A DNA stretch of 64,000 nt, from contig BAHV02000012.1 of the NCBI GenBank assembly GCA_000508965.1, positions 1 through 64,000 of the forward strand. Direction: 5' to 3'. This document shows positions 51,187 through 60,069 of this stretch, one piece after another; within the stretch, counting starts at the first letter, position 1, and the number at the start of each line of letters is the position of its first letter. The notes beneath the pieces were generated by a model. It had not been told where the DNA came from. It ran no database searches and saw only the letters and a program-made list of their open reading frames with translations. The DNA comes from Dielma sp000508965. GTDB taxonomy: Bacteria; Bacillota_I; Bacilli_A; Erysipelotrichales; Erysipelotrichaceae. Position numbers and translations under genes: made by a program.

Positions 51187-52746
51187 ATGAAAATAAACAA
51201 TGAATTGGTAAAGATCGTATTAAACGCATATGATCTTGATGATGAAAAACTGAATGAAATATTAAATGAGCCTGTCTTATCAAATCCGTATGAAGCGGCG
51301 GGCATCCTTGAATGCGGACGTATCTTGAAAAAGGTAAAAGATGAAAAAGAAAAGATTCTGGTATGCGGTGATTATGATGCGGATGGCATCTGTGCGACGA
51401 CAATACTGGTAATGGCTTTGAAAAAGGCGGGGATTGAATGCGGTTATTATATACCTGATCGGTTAACTGAAGGGTATGGACTGAATGTCAACACGGTACA
51501 TAATGCATTAGCGAAGGGCTATAAGTATTTTATTACCGTGGATAACGGGGTAAAGGCGATAGATGCAATGCAGGCAATCAGGGCTGCCAATGCAACCTTG
51601 ATCCTCACAGATCATCACAATTATGATGAAAGTGAGATTCTTTGTGACTGTTTTGTGCATCCTTTTAAGATGGCTCCAAAGTTTCAAACGCTCAGCGGTG
51701 CCGGCGTGGCCTGTTTGATTGCCAGAATGCTGATGAAAGAAAGCCGGGAGGCGGTCATTCTTGCCTGTGTGGCAGCGATTGCTGACTGCATGCCGGTTTG
51801 GGGGGAAACCCGCTCGCTGATCCGGCTTGGTTTAAAATATTTGAATCAGGGTTGTTATCCGGCCGTCAATCGATTGAAAAACAATCAGTTTGAACGCTGT
51901 GATGAAACGACGATAGGCTTTCAAATTGCCCCTAAATTAAATGTGACCGGCCGCTTGGCTGATCGTGCTAAGGCGAATAATACGGTGCGTTATCTGTTAA
52001 GCAATGATGAGCGGCTGATTGACAGCGGCGTTGTTCAGATTAATGAATTGAATGAGATCCGCAAACAGATTACAATGGAAATGGTCAGCATTTCTGAACG
52101 CCAGCTAAGTGAAGCCTTCTTTCAAATCGTTCATGATGATACATTCCATGAAGGGGTTGTAGGTTTAGTCGCCGGTCGGCTGGCAAATCAGCTAAATAAG
52201 CCTTTTATGGTTTTAGCACATAAGGATGGTTTGTATAAAGGCAGTATCCGCAGTGTTGAAGGTCTTGATTTGACTACCTTTTTTGACGGCTGCTTGGATT
52301 TATTGGAAGCATACGGCGGCCATGCGATGGCAGCGGGCATCAGTTTTAAAGAAGAAGCCTATGAAGAAGTATGTCATTATATTGAAGAAAACAGTAATAA
52401 TTTTGTATATGAAAAACCGGTATTGAACACAATTAAGGTAGATGAAACAATGCTGACATTGGAAAATATTGATGCGCTGAGTTGTTTAAGACCTTTTGGC
52501 ACTGGTTTTGAAGCACCGATCTTTGAAGTAAAGGTACAGATTAAAGAAGTGAAAACCATGGGCGGCAATGCGCATCTTAAGATTATCAGTCAATTAAATA
52601 ATGAGTATATTTTATTTAATGAAGGTGCAAGTGCTGAGCAGTATCTTCAGCGAACGGAAGTTGGTTTTATGGGAAATGTTTCAATCAACAGCTTCAGAGG
52701 CAGGCGCACGGTGTCAATGAATGTCATGGAATCTGTATTTTCTTGA
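51187..52746 (+). CDS. recJ: Single-stranded-DNA exonuclease RecJ (short form)
   Basis: A 519-residue DHH/DHHA1 protein with the RecJ motifs CGDYDADGICAT (D62, D64, D66), LTDHHNYDE (D142-H144) and the late AYGGHAMAAGISF, then an OB fold (about 430-519). It is short compared with RecJ of E. coli (577) and Bacillus (786), ending after the OB fold. I chose ATG 51187 (CAGAGG upstream, extended -10 TGT-TAGAAT at 51162) rather than a start inside comN. It degrades 5' ended single-stranded DNA in repair. Confidence 0.88.
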   Translation: MKINNELVKIVLNAYDLDDEKLNEILNEPVLSNPYEAAGILECGRILKKVKDEKEKILVCGDYDADGICATTILVMALKKAGIECGYYIPDRLTEGYGLNVNTVHNALAKGYKYFITVDNGVKAIDAMQAIRAANATLILTDHHNYDESEILCDCFVHPFKMAPKFQTLSGAGVACLIARMLMKESREAVILACVAAIADCMPVWGETRSLIRLGLKYLNQGCYPAVNRLKNNQFERCDETTIGFQIAPKLNVTGRLADRAKANNTVRYLLSNDERLIDSGVVQINELNEIRKQITMEMVSISERQLSEAFFQIVHDDTFHEGVVGLVAGRLANQLNKPFMVLAHKDGLYKGSIRSVEGLDLTTFFDGCLDLLEAYGGHAMAAGISFKEEAYEEVCHYIEENSNNFVYEKPVLNTIKVDETMLTLENIDALSCLRPFGTGFEAPIFEVKVQIKEVKTMGGNAHLKIISQLNNEYILFNEGASAEQYLQRTEVGFMGNVSINSFRGRRTVSMNVMESVFS

Positions 52747-52765
52747 TGCAAAGCCGCTTAAGTTT

Positions 52766-52774
52766 TGATATAAT
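52766..52774 (+). promoter_or_regulatory. Extended -10 promoter of apt
   Basis: TGA-TATAAT (52766-52774), 20 bases after the recJ stop region; no good -35. Confidence 0.55.
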
Positions 52775-52800
52775 GTAGAATATTGAAGGAGGCAGTTTTT

Positions 52801-53316
52801 ATGGATTTAAAAAATTATATTGCAACCATTCCTGATTTTCCGCAGGCAGGAATTTTATTTAGAGATATTACACCTTTAATGGCGGACGGTGAAGCTTTTG
52901 CCTATGCATGCAATGAGCTGATTGAATTTGCCCGTCAGGTAGGCGCAGAAGTAGTAGTCGGACCTGAGTCCAGAGGCTTTATCTTTGGCTGTCCGGTATC
53001 TTCTGAATTGAAAATCGGTTTTGTGCCGGTACGCAAGCCAGGTAAACTGCCAAGAGAAACGGTTTCTTTAAAATATGATTTAGAATATGGCAGCAATGAA
53101 CTGCATATGCATGCTGATTCGATTAAAAAAGGACAGAAGGTATTGATCATTGATGACCTTTTAGCTACTGGCGGTACGGTTGATGCGACCATCAAGCTTG
53201 TGGAAGCCATGGGCGGGGAAGTTGTAGGCTGTGCTTTCCTGATTGAATTAACAGGTTTAAAAGGTCGTGAAGCATTAAAAGGTTATAATGTTAAATCGTT
53301 AATGAGTTACGAATAA
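52801..53316 (+). CDS. apt: Adenine phosphoribosyltransferase
   Basis: A 171-residue PRTase: IPDFPQAGILFRDITPLM, VVGPESRGFIFG, GFVPVRKPGKLP and the PRPP motif VLIIDDLLATGGT. It makes AMP from adenine. GGAGGC lies upstream of ATG 52801. recJ-apt-relA is conserved in Bacillus. Confidence 0.97.
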   Translation: MDLKNYIATIPDFPQAGILFRDITPLMADGEAFAYACNELIEFARQVGAEVVVGPESRGFIFGCPVSSELKIGFVPVRKPGKLPRETVSLKYDLEYGSNELHMHADSIKKGQKVLIIDDLLATGGTVDATIKLVEAMGGEVVGCAFLIELTGLKGREALKGYNVKSLMSYE

Positions 53317-53336
53317 AAGGGGCTTCCCCTTTTTTT
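53315..53336 (+). terminator. apt terminator
   Basis: AAAAGGGG (53315-53322) pairs with CCCCTTTT (53326-53333), loop CTT, then T. relA follows 27 bases later without a clear promoter, so partial read-through is likely. Confidence 0.75.
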
Positions 53337-53362
53337 AAAAATAGAAATGTGAGGTGACAGGG

Positions 53363-55564
53363 ATGGAAAATAAAAAAGCAACGTTTGATGATATTATGAA
53401 TGAAGTCAAAAAATATATGGTCAAACCGGAAAATATCGATTTAATTACGAGAGCTTATGAATTTGCCAACAAAATGCATGAAGGACAGTTTAGAAAAAGC
53501 GGGGAGCCGTATGTAATTCATGTAATTCAGGTCGGCTACATCCTTGCCACCCTGCGCTGCGGTCCGCAGACCATAGCGGCTGGACTGCTTCATGATGTGA
53601 TTGAAGATTGTGAGACCAGTGATGAAGAAGTAAAAGCGATGTTTGGGGAAGATGTATTAAATCTTGTCGAAAGTGTTACTAAGATCGGTAATATTGAATT
53701 CCGGGATGAGAAGGAATATCAAGCTGCCAATCATCGTAAGATTTTCATTGCGATGGCCAAGGATGTCAGAGTTATTTTAATCAAGCTCGTTGACCGGCTG
53801 CATAATATGCGTACACTTCAGTATATGACGGAAGAGAAACAGCAGCGGATTGCTGCCGAGACTCTTGAGGTATATGCACCTATTGCGCACCGCTTAGGTA
53901 TCAGCGAAATCAAAAATGAGCTTGAAGATCTAAGCTTCATGTATCTGAATAAGGAAAAGTATTATGAAATCGCTCATTTGGTTCAGGTTCGCAAGGCTGA
54001 ACGAGATGAACAGGTCAAGCTGATGATTAATGATATATCTGCGCTGCTTGATGAGCATCATATCCAATTCCGTATCTTTGGCCGCAGCAAGCATCTTTAC
54101 AGCATTTATAAAAAGATGACCAATAAGCATAAGCGGTTTGAAGAAATCCTCGATCTGCTGGCGATTCGTATCATTACCGATAATGAAACAAGCTGTTACG
54201 AAATCCTCGGTTATATCCATGCGACTTACCGGCCGATTCCGGGCAGGTTTAAGGATTATATCGCCATGCCGAAGATGAATATGTATCAATCGCTGCATAC
54301 GACCATCGTTGCTGATGAGGGCCATATTTTTGAGGTTCAAATCCGTACGGAAGAAATGGACGCCATCGCTGAAAAAGGTATTGCCGCGCATTGGCGTTAT
54401 AAGGAGTCGCTGAATGGCGGCAAAGAAGTTCCGCAGAAGGAAATTGAAGAGCAGCTGGCATGGCTGAAGGAATTCTCTGTAATGACAGGGGAGGGTGTCA
54501 GCGAAGATGCCATGGAATATATGAATCTTTTGCAAAAGGATATTTTTGAAGCCAATGTCTATGTGATGTCGCCGAAAGGCAGGGTTATTGCACTGCCTAA
54601 TGGCTCAACCCCGATTGACTTTGCTTATCGTATTCATACCGAAATTGGCCATAAAACGATCGGTGCCAGTGTTAACGGCGGTATTGTACCATTGAACTAT
54701 GTTTTGAAAACCGGTGACGTCGTATCGATTCGTACCAGCAATCAGTCTGCCGGACCGAGTGAGGACTGGCTGAAAATCGTTAAGTCTACGCATGCCCGCA
54801 ATAAAATTCGTCAGTTCTTTATTAAACAGGAAAATGACCGTAAGCAGGCTGATATTGATAAAGGCCGCGAGATGCTGAGTGATGAACTTGCTAAGCGTAA
54901 TCTTGACCCGGCACTTTACATGGATAAAAAGCATTTGGAAGCATTGGTAAGCAATCTCACCTACGCTTCACCGAATGATATGTATTATGCTCTTGCAACG
55001 AAATCACTGTCTGCTTCAACTTGTGTTGAACGGATGCTGACGCATAAAACCTCGACGATGGGTAACGATGATCTCGTTAAAATGTTTAACCGTCAGGAAA
55101 CTAAGCGCCGCAATCCGTTAAATAAGACGGGCGTCAAGGTAGCCGGCATTGATTCAATCTTAGTATCATTGGCTGCCTGCTGCAATCCAGTGCCTGGTGA
55201 TGCCATTGTTGGTTATATTTCAAAGGGTCAGGGTGTGAAGGTGCATCGTGCTGACTGTCCGAATGTTGCCAACGAAACAAGACTCATTGATGTTGAGTGG
55301 GAAGATGTGATCGATAATAAGGAATATGAAGCGAAGCTTGTTGTTCATTCCACCGACCGTAATTATCTGCTGAGTGATATCGTCACGGTGGTATCGCAAT
55401 GCAAGGCGGGCCTGCTGCACGTTGATTCAAAGGTAGATGATGATAAAGTGACCGCAACTACTAAAATGAGTGTTGTAGTCAAGGATAAAGAACATCTGCG
55501 CAATCTGATCGCCAATCTGCGCAAAATCAACAGTGTGCGTACGGTTGAACGAGTTATCCAATAA
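53363..55564 (+). CDS. relA: Bifunctional (p)ppGpp synthetase/hydrolase
   Basis: A 733-residue long RSH protein: HD hydrolase domain with AAGLLHDVIEDCE, the synthetase domain with YQSLHTTI and FEVQIRTEEMDAIAEKG, a TGS domain (VYVMSPKGRVIALPNGSTPIDFAY), a Cys-containing CC region (AACCNPVPGD) and a C-terminal ACT domain. Both catalytic sites look intact, as in Bacillus Rel. It sets the stringent response. GAGGTG precedes ATG 53363 by six bases. Confidence 0.97.
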   Translation: MENKKATFDDIMNEVKKYMVKPENIDLITRAYEFANKMHEGQFRKSGEPYVIHVIQVGYILATLRCGPQTIAAGLLHDVIEDCETSDEEVKAMFGEDVLNLVESVTKIGNIEFRDEKEYQAANHRKIFIAMAKDVRVILIKLVDRLHNMRTLQYMTEEKQQRIAAETLEVYAPIAHRLGISEIKNELEDLSFMYLNKEKYYEIAHLVQVRKAERDEQVKLMINDISALLDEHHIQFRIFGRSKHLYSIYKKMTNKHKRFEEILDLLAIRIITDNETSCYEILGYIHATYRPIPGRFKDYIAMPKMNMYQSLHTTIVADEGHIFEVQIRTEEMDAIAEKGIAAHWRYKESLNGGKEVPQKEIEEQLAWLKEFSVMTGEGVSEDAMEYMNLLQKDIFEANVYVMSPKGRVIALPNGSTPIDFAYRIHTEIGHKTIGASVNGGIVPLNYVLKTGDVVSIRTSNQSAGPSEDWLKIVKSTHARNKIRQFFIKQENDRKQADIDKGREMLSDELAKRNLDPALYMDKKHLEALVSNLTYASPNDMYYALATKSLSASTCVERMLTHKTSTMGNDDLVKMFNRQETKRRNPLNKTGVKVAGIDSILVSLAACCNPVPGDAIVGYISKGQGVKVHRADCPNVANETRLIDVEWEDVIDNKEYEAKLVVHSTDRNYLLSDIVTVVSQCKAGLLHVDSKVDDDKVTATTKMSVVVKDKEHLRNLIANLRKINSVRTVERVIQ

Positions 55565-55600
55565 TTAAATGGGCTTCATATGATATACTCCCTAATTTGA

Positions 55601-55645
55601 AAACGGATTTGAAGAAAGCATAAAGCTGCTCAAATCCGTTTTTTT
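55601..55645 (+). terminator. relA terminator
   Basis: AACGGATTTGA (55602-55612) pairs with TCAAATCCGTT (55630-55640), 17-base loop, followed by T7. Confidence 0.85.
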
Positions 55646-55802
55646 AATGCAGCTGTATTATGAAAAGAAGGAGGCACAGGAAGGGTAATAGGGGCTTTGA
55701 CATGTAATAATCATTTTACGGCTGCTACTAGCTTTGTATAAATCTTTGAAAAGCAGCTATGCTAATTAAAAACAGAATCATCAAAAATAATTACATATAT
55801 TA

Positions 55803-55831
55803 TTGATATTGTACGTACATTTTAGTATAAT
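55803..55831 (+). promoter_or_regulatory. chrA promoter with palindromic operator candidate
   Basis: TTGATA (55803-55808), 17 bases, TATAAT (55826-55831). The spacer contains the perfect ten-base palindrome TGTACGTACA (55810-55819), a position where a repressor would block polymerase. Confidence 0.75.
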
Positions 55832-55865
55832 ACGGGTAAATAAGAAGCTGAAAGGATAAAAACAT

Positions 55866-56405
55866 ATGAAAGAATATCTAGATTTATTTCTTATCTTTGC
55901 ACGGATTGGCGCGGTAACCTTTGGGGGCGGTTATGCGATGCTGCCAATTCTGCAGAAGGAAATCGTACAAAGCAGGGGATGGGCAAGTGATGAGGAGATT
56001 ATGGATTATTATGCGATCAGTCAGTGTACACCTGGCATTATCGCAGTTAATACCGCTATCTTTATCGGCTATAAATGCAAAAAAGAACTTGGCGCTATTG
56101 CCGCAGCTTTAGGCATGGTGTTTCCGTCAATTGTGATCATTTTAGTCATAGCGATGTTTTTAAGCAATATCATGGCCTATCCGGTTGTGCAGATGGCTTT
56201 TTCAGGCGTGCGGATCGCGGTGGGTGTATTGGTTGTTCATGCGACGGTGACATTGTATAAAAAGGGTGTTGTTGATCTTACAACCTTCATTATTTTCGTT
56301 TTAGTCTTCCTCGTTTTAATGTTCACCTCGATTTCACCGATACCGGTTGTTGTCACTTCGGCAATACTAGGTATTTTGCTGCATGGCAGAAAGGATAAAC
56401 AATAA
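55866..56405 (+). CDS. chrA: Chromate transporter subunit (short-chain CHR, first)
   Basis: A 179-residue membrane protein with about five segments. It carries the CHR motifs FARIGAVTFGGGYAMLP and YAISQCTPGIIAVNTAIFIGY. It forms a split transporter with the next gene, whose start overlaps its stop. Members export chromate or may move other anions such as sulfate; the true substrate here is unknown. Confidence 0.88.
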   Translation: MKEYLDLFLIFARIGAVTFGGGYAMLPILQKEIVQSRGWASDEEIMDYYAISQCTPGIIAVNTAIFIGYKCKKELGAIAAALGMVFPSIVIILVIAMFLSNIMAYPVVQMAFSGVRIAVGVLVVHATVTLYKKGVVDLTTFIIFVLVFLVLMFTSISPIPVVVTSAILGILLHGRKDKQ

Positions 56406-56953
56406 TGACACTTATTACTTTATTTCTTGAATTTTTTAAGATTGGTTTGTTTTCCGTCGGCGGCGGTTTAGCAACACTGCCATTCCTCTATGATTTAGCG
56501 GATCGTTATGATTGGTTTACACGCGTGCAGCTCATCGATATGATAGCCATCTCTGAAAGCACGCCAGGTCCGATCGGTGTAAATATGGCCACCTTTGCCG
56601 GTTATAATACAGCGGGTATCATCGGCGGCATCACTGCCACAATGGGCATTGTTGTGCCGGCGCTCTTAGTTATCATAGCGATTGCCAAGGTCTTAGATAA
56701 GTTTAAAGACAATAAGTATGTACAATCTGCCTTTTATGGTATCCGGCCAGCCGTAGCGGCTTTGATTCTGGCATCCGCATGGAATGTGATCCAATCTACC
56801 CTCTTTCATGCCGGTTCTGATTTTTTGGCATTTTTCAATTGGCCGGCACTGGCTTGCTTTGCCATCTTATATTTCCTGCTTGTGAAATACAAAAAGCATC
56901 CGATTCTCTATATTGCATTAGCGGCCTTAGCAGGTATCTTCATTCCATTCTAG
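56405..56953 (+). CDS. chrA: Chromate transporter subunit (short-chain CHR, second)
   Basis: A 182-residue membrane protein homologous to the preceding gene: FFKIGLFSVGGGLATLPFL and MIAISESTPGPIGVNMATFAGY, then four more segments. Paired short CHR proteins are thought to form one functional heterodimer of opposite topology. It ends at a two-way terminator. Confidence 0.88.
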   Translation: MTLITLFLEFFKIGLFSVGGGLATLPFLYDLADRYDWFTRVQLIDMIAISESTPGPIGVNMATFAGYNTAGIIGGITATMGIVVPALLVIIAIAKVLDKFKDNKYVQSAFYGIRPAVAALILASAWNVIQSTLFHAGSDFLAFFNWPALACFAILYFLLVKYKKHPILYIALAALAGIFIPF

Positions 56954-56957
56954 ACTA

Positions 56958-56993
56958 AAAAGATTCATCACATATAAACATGATGAATCTTTT
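56958..56993. terminator. Two-way terminator between chrA and gntR
   Basis: AAAAGATTCATCA (56958-56970) and TGATGAATCTTTT (56981-56993) form a perfect 13-pair stem with a ten-base loop, with A/T runs on both sides. Confidence 0.9.
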
Positions 56994-57000
56994 ATTTTAC

Positions 57001-57720
57001 TTAATTAAATGATGAAAATGTATATTCATAAAGATCGGAACGATAAAAGGAAGACGTGTAATAGAAGGGAATCGTAGTATCAACATAACGAATCGAAATA
57101 CTGTTCAGGATCGCCCGATTGGTAGTCTGCAGAATTCTCAGCTGATCCTCATTTCCTTCCATTGCCCGCAGTCTTGTCAAGAAGCCGGTTATATCATAAC
57201 CTAGCGATTCAATATAGCTTTCCAGCGATTTATCCAAAACACTTAAATCAAAATGCTCGATGAATTTATGCGGAATATACGTATATTGCAGGGCAATCGG
57301 TGTATTATTGCCGGTTCTGAGCCGGACTAATGCATATAATTCCTCACCGGCTTCAATTTTAAGCTCTTTGGCCACCTCAGGAACTTCTTTTGCCTTAATA
57401 ATTTTAAATTCTAAAAGCTGACTGCCGGGAACCATGCCGATACTTTGCATATCCTCAGTAAAGCTTTTTTTCTTTTGAATATTGCGGTTAACCGGATGCC
57501 GGGATACAAATGAGCCTTTGCCGGGGGTTCTTTCGATAATGCCCATCAGTGCCAAATCGGAGAGGGCAGAGTGAACTGTCTGTCGGCCAAAATTAAATTT
57601 CTTTGATAATTCTAATTCCGATGGGATTTGATCGCCGATTTTGAAATGCCCATTGACGATTTCGGTCAGCAAATAATTTTCGATGATTTGCTTTTTAGAT
57701 GTTTTCTTTGTTGTATTCAT
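57001..57720 (-). CDS. GntR-family regulator with UTRA domain
   Basis: A 239-residue regulator: winged helix-turn-helix at about 8-75 (GDQIPSELELSKKFNFGRQTVHSALSDL in part, GKGSFV wing), UTRA ligand domain at about 95-235. UTRA regulators sense sugar phosphates or related small molecules. It stands divergent to the PTS-GGT-NagA operon and is the natural candidate to control it, as NagR/YvoA controls nagAB in Bacillus. GGAGGGAAT precedes the start. Confidence 0.92.
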   Translation of the reverse strand: MNTTKKTSKKQIIENYLLTEIVNGHFKIGDQIPSELELSKKFNFGRQTVHSALSDLALMGIIERTPGKGSFVSRHPVNRNIQKKKSFTEDMQSIGMVPGSQLLEFKIIKAKEVPEVAKELKIEAGEELYALVRLRTGNNTPIALQYTYIPHKFIEHFDLSVLDKSLESYIESLGYDITGFLTRLRAMEGNEDQLRILQTTNRAILNSISIRYVDTTIPFYYTSSFYRSDLYEYTFSSFN

Positions 57721-57750
57721 ATTCCCTCCATAAACTTATATATCTATTTT

Positions 57751-57778
57751 AACCTATTTACACTTAAATTTATAGGTT
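57751..57778. promoter_or_regulatory. Inverted repeat, operator candidate for the GntR regulator
   Basis: AACCTAT (57751-57757) and ATAGGTT (57772-57778) are an exact inverted pair, 14 bases apart, 30 bases upstream of the gntR start in its promoter region. The arrangement would suit autoregulation. Confidence 0.45.
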
Positions 57779-57844
57779 TATTTGTAATTAAGTAAGGGTT
57801 TTCAAATATTCGTACATTTATTGTGCGTAATTATGATAAATGTA

Positions 57845-57873
57845 TGGACATATTAAAAAATTAATGCTATGAT
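57845..57873 (+). promoter_or_regulatory. Promoter of the PTS-ggt-nagA operon
   Basis: TGGACA (57845-57850), 17 bases, TATGAT (57868-57873) preceded by TGC. The leader is about 95 bases. No sigma-54 -24/-12 element, common for mannose-family PTS operons, is seen. Confidence 0.65.
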
Positions 57874-57973
57874 TTGATTAAGCAAAGGATTAGACAATGA
57901 AAAAGAGGAGGATAGCAGGGGTTGACAAGATAAGGATAATTCTTTGATAGACGTAATTATACGGAGGTAAAAT

Positions 57974-58723
57974 ATGAGTATTACTACAACTTTTATTATT
58001 AGCTTGATTACCGGCTTAGCCTATTTACAGCGAAGAGTATTAGGTGACTGCCAGTTAGAAAGACCTTTGGTTTTAGGACCAATCATCGGTTTGATTTTAG
58101 GTGATTTCGGCACTGGTTTATTTGTCGGAGCTTCATTAGAACTTGTCTTCATGGGTGCTCAGGCCATCGGCGGCTCTGTACCTTCAAACGTAGCGATTGC
58201 CAGTGCTTTAGGAACGACCGCGGCTATTTTAAGCGGTACTGGTTTAGAGGGTGCCATGGTAGTAGCACTGCCGGTTGCGGTAGTAGCCAGTACCTTTGAA
58301 ACCTTTGCCAAGGCTGCCTGTGCATTCTTCATGCATGCTGCTGATACTTATGCCAACAAAGGTGATTGGAAAGGTATTTCAATGATGATGTGGCTAGGCA
58401 ATGGCTTGCATTTCTTAGCTTATTTCATTCCAACCTTCTTAGGTTTATATTTTGGCGCTGAATATGTTACCAACATCATGAACAGCATTCCTGCCAACAT
58501 CATGGCGGGTATCAGTGCGGTAGGCGCATTATTGCCGGCGTTAGGTTTCGGCTTGCTGCTGAATAATCTGAGCACTAAAGAATATATGGGATATTTCTTT
58601 ATCGGTTTTGCGATGGTCGCTTATATTCCTGCCTTTGGTGTAATGGGTGTAGCCTTCATCGGTATCGCATATTGTGCAGTCTATGTATTTAATAAATTGA
58701 ATAAAGCGGAAGGAGATCTGTAA
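57974..58723 (+). CDS. PTS mannose/sorbose-family IIC component
   Basis: A 249-residue membrane protein with the family signature GLAYLQRRVLGDCQLERPLV, then GLILGDFGTGLFVGASLELVFMGAQAIGG. It forms the sugar channel with IID. AGGAGG-like CGGAGG lies upstream. The IID gene starts two bases after the stop. The sugar is not given by sequence; GlcNAc-type or amino-sugar conjugates are suggested by nagA in the same operon. Confidence 0.93.
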   Translation: MSITTTFIISLITGLAYLQRRVLGDCQLERPLVLGPIIGLILGDFGTGLFVGASLELVFMGAQAIGGSVPSNVAIASALGTTAAILSGTGLEGAMVVALPVAVVASTFETFAKAACAFFMHAADTYANKGDWKGISMMMWLGNGLHFLAYFIPTFLGLYFGAEYVTNIMNSIPANIMAGISAVGALLPALGFGLLLNNLSTKEYMGYFFIGFAMVAYIPAFGVMGVAFIGIAYCAVYVFNKLNKAEGDL

Positions 58724-58724
58724 G

Positions 58725-59531
58725 ATGGAAGAAAAAGTTACTTTAACAAAAAAGGATTTAAACAAATTATTCATCCGTTCGAATGCGATACAATCCGCCT
58801 TTAACTTTGAACGTCAGCAAGCACTGGGCTTTGAATGGGCAATGATTCCTGTCATCAACAAATTATATCAGACAGAAGAAGAAAGAATTGCCGGTTATAA
58901 ACGTCATATCGGTTACTTTAACTCACATCCTTGGACATGCGGACCGATTTTTGGTATCGTAGCATCAATGGAAGAGAAAATGGCTAATGGCGATGAAATC
59001 AGCGAAGAAAATATTCAAGCCGTAAAGGGTGCCTTAATGGGACCGCTGGCGGGTATTGGTGATTCCTTGTTATGGAGTACCCTGCGTCCGATTACTGCCG
59101 GTATCTGTGCTTCCTTAGCATTGAGCGGCAACGGCGTTGCACCATTGGTATTTGTTATCATTATGAATGTAATTCACTTTGGTATGCAATACTGGGGCGT
59201 TCATATGGGTTATAACCTTGCTGATCAGTTTATGGATAAGATGGAAAGCATGCAGATCAAAGTATGGATGGAAGCGGCAACGATCCTCGGCTTATTTGTT
59301 GTCGGCGGTTTAACTGCTACATGGCTGAATGTTACAACTAAATTAACTTATAATGTTGGTGACGCTGCTATTTCTTTACAAACAACACTTGACGCGATTC
59401 TGCCTAAAATGCTGCCATTGGTATGCACACTGGCTGTTTTCGGATTGCTGCGCAAGGGCAAGAGTACAACTTGGGTGATGATGGGCATAGTTGTTGTCGG
59501 TTTAGTCTTAGGCTTTTTCGGCATCCTGTAA
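58725..59531 (+). CDS. PTS mannose-family IID component
   Basis: A 268-residue protein with the IID pattern: NFERQQALGFEWAMIPVI near the start, FFNTHP-like YFNSHPWTCGPIFGIVASMEE, then GPLAGIGDSLLWSTLRPITAGICASLA. It is the second membrane component of the permease, with the IIC gene just before and IIB 35 bases behind. Confidence 0.94.
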   Translation: MEEKVTLTKKDLNKLFIRSNAIQSAFNFERQQALGFEWAMIPVINKLYQTEEERIAGYKRHIGYFNSHPWTCGPIFGIVASMEEKMANGDEISEENIQAVKGALMGPLAGIGDSLLWSTLRPITAGICASLALSGNGVAPLVFVIIMNVIHFGMQYWGVHMGYNLADQFMDKMESMQIKVWMEAATILGLFVVGGLTATWLNVTTKLTYNVGDAAISLQTTLDAILPKMLPLVCTLAVFGLLRKGKSTTWVMMGIVVVGLVLGFFGIL

Positions 59532-59566
59532 TTCATTGATTATAATAAAACACGGAGGACAAATAT

Positions 59567-60049
59567 ATGGGTATTGAATTAGTGAGAGTCGATGACCGGC
59601 TCATACATGGACAGGTAGCTATTGGCTGGACACGGTCAAGGGGAATTAACACAATTCTGGCAATTGATGATCCAACTGCCAAAAATAAGATGCAATGTCA
59701 GTTAATGAAAATGGCTACGCCTCCGGGTGTTACTCCATATTTCTTAACAATTGATGAAGCAGTTGAAAAAATTCTGAATGATACATATAAGAATAAAAAA
59801 GTCATGATCCTTGTTAAGGGTCCCGCTGAATTAGCGGCATTGATTGAAAAAGGAATCGAAATGAAGGAAGTAAATATCGGCAATCAGCGTTCAGGTGAAA
59901 ACAAGCTGCAGTTAGCAAGCCAAATGTTTGCGACAAAGGAAGAACTTGAAATTTGGAAGGGAATTGCCCAAATGGGAATTAAATTATATGCACAAGGGGT
60001 TCCCGGCGGCGCTTATGTCGATGTTAATGATGCATTAAAGAAATACTAA
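59567..60049 (+). CDS. PTS mannose-family IIB component
   Basis: A 160-residue cytoplasmic protein with RVDDRLIHGQVAIGW, where His14 takes the phosphate from IIA and passes it to the incoming sugar. CGGAGG precedes the ATG. No IIA of this family is encoded in the window, so IIA must come from elsewhere in the genome. Confidence 0.95.
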   Translation: MGIELVRVDDRLIHGQVAIGWTRSRGINTILAIDDPTAKNKMQCQLMKMATPPGVTPYFLTIDEAVEKILNDTYKNKKVMILVKGPAELAALIEKGIEMKEVNIGNQRSGENKLQLASQMFATKEELEIWKGIAQMGIKLYAQGVPGGAYVDVNDALKKY

Positions 60050-60069
60050 CAAAAGATAGGAGATGTAAA

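Larger units (their letters stand above)
55565..55865 (+). promoter_or_regulatory. 301-base gap: relA terminator, spacer and chrA promoter
   Basis: The first 80 bases hold the relA terminator; 55646-55800 contain nothing recognisable apart from a stray GGAGG-ATG-free stretch with a TTTGACA at 55696; the last 65 hold the chrA promoter and its palindrome. No gene is seen. Confidence 0.5.

Noticed and set aside
53930..54535. A 201-codon open frame antisense to relA
   Set aside because: It lies wholly inside relA, has no ribosome binding site and a composition typical of the reverse of a coding strand.
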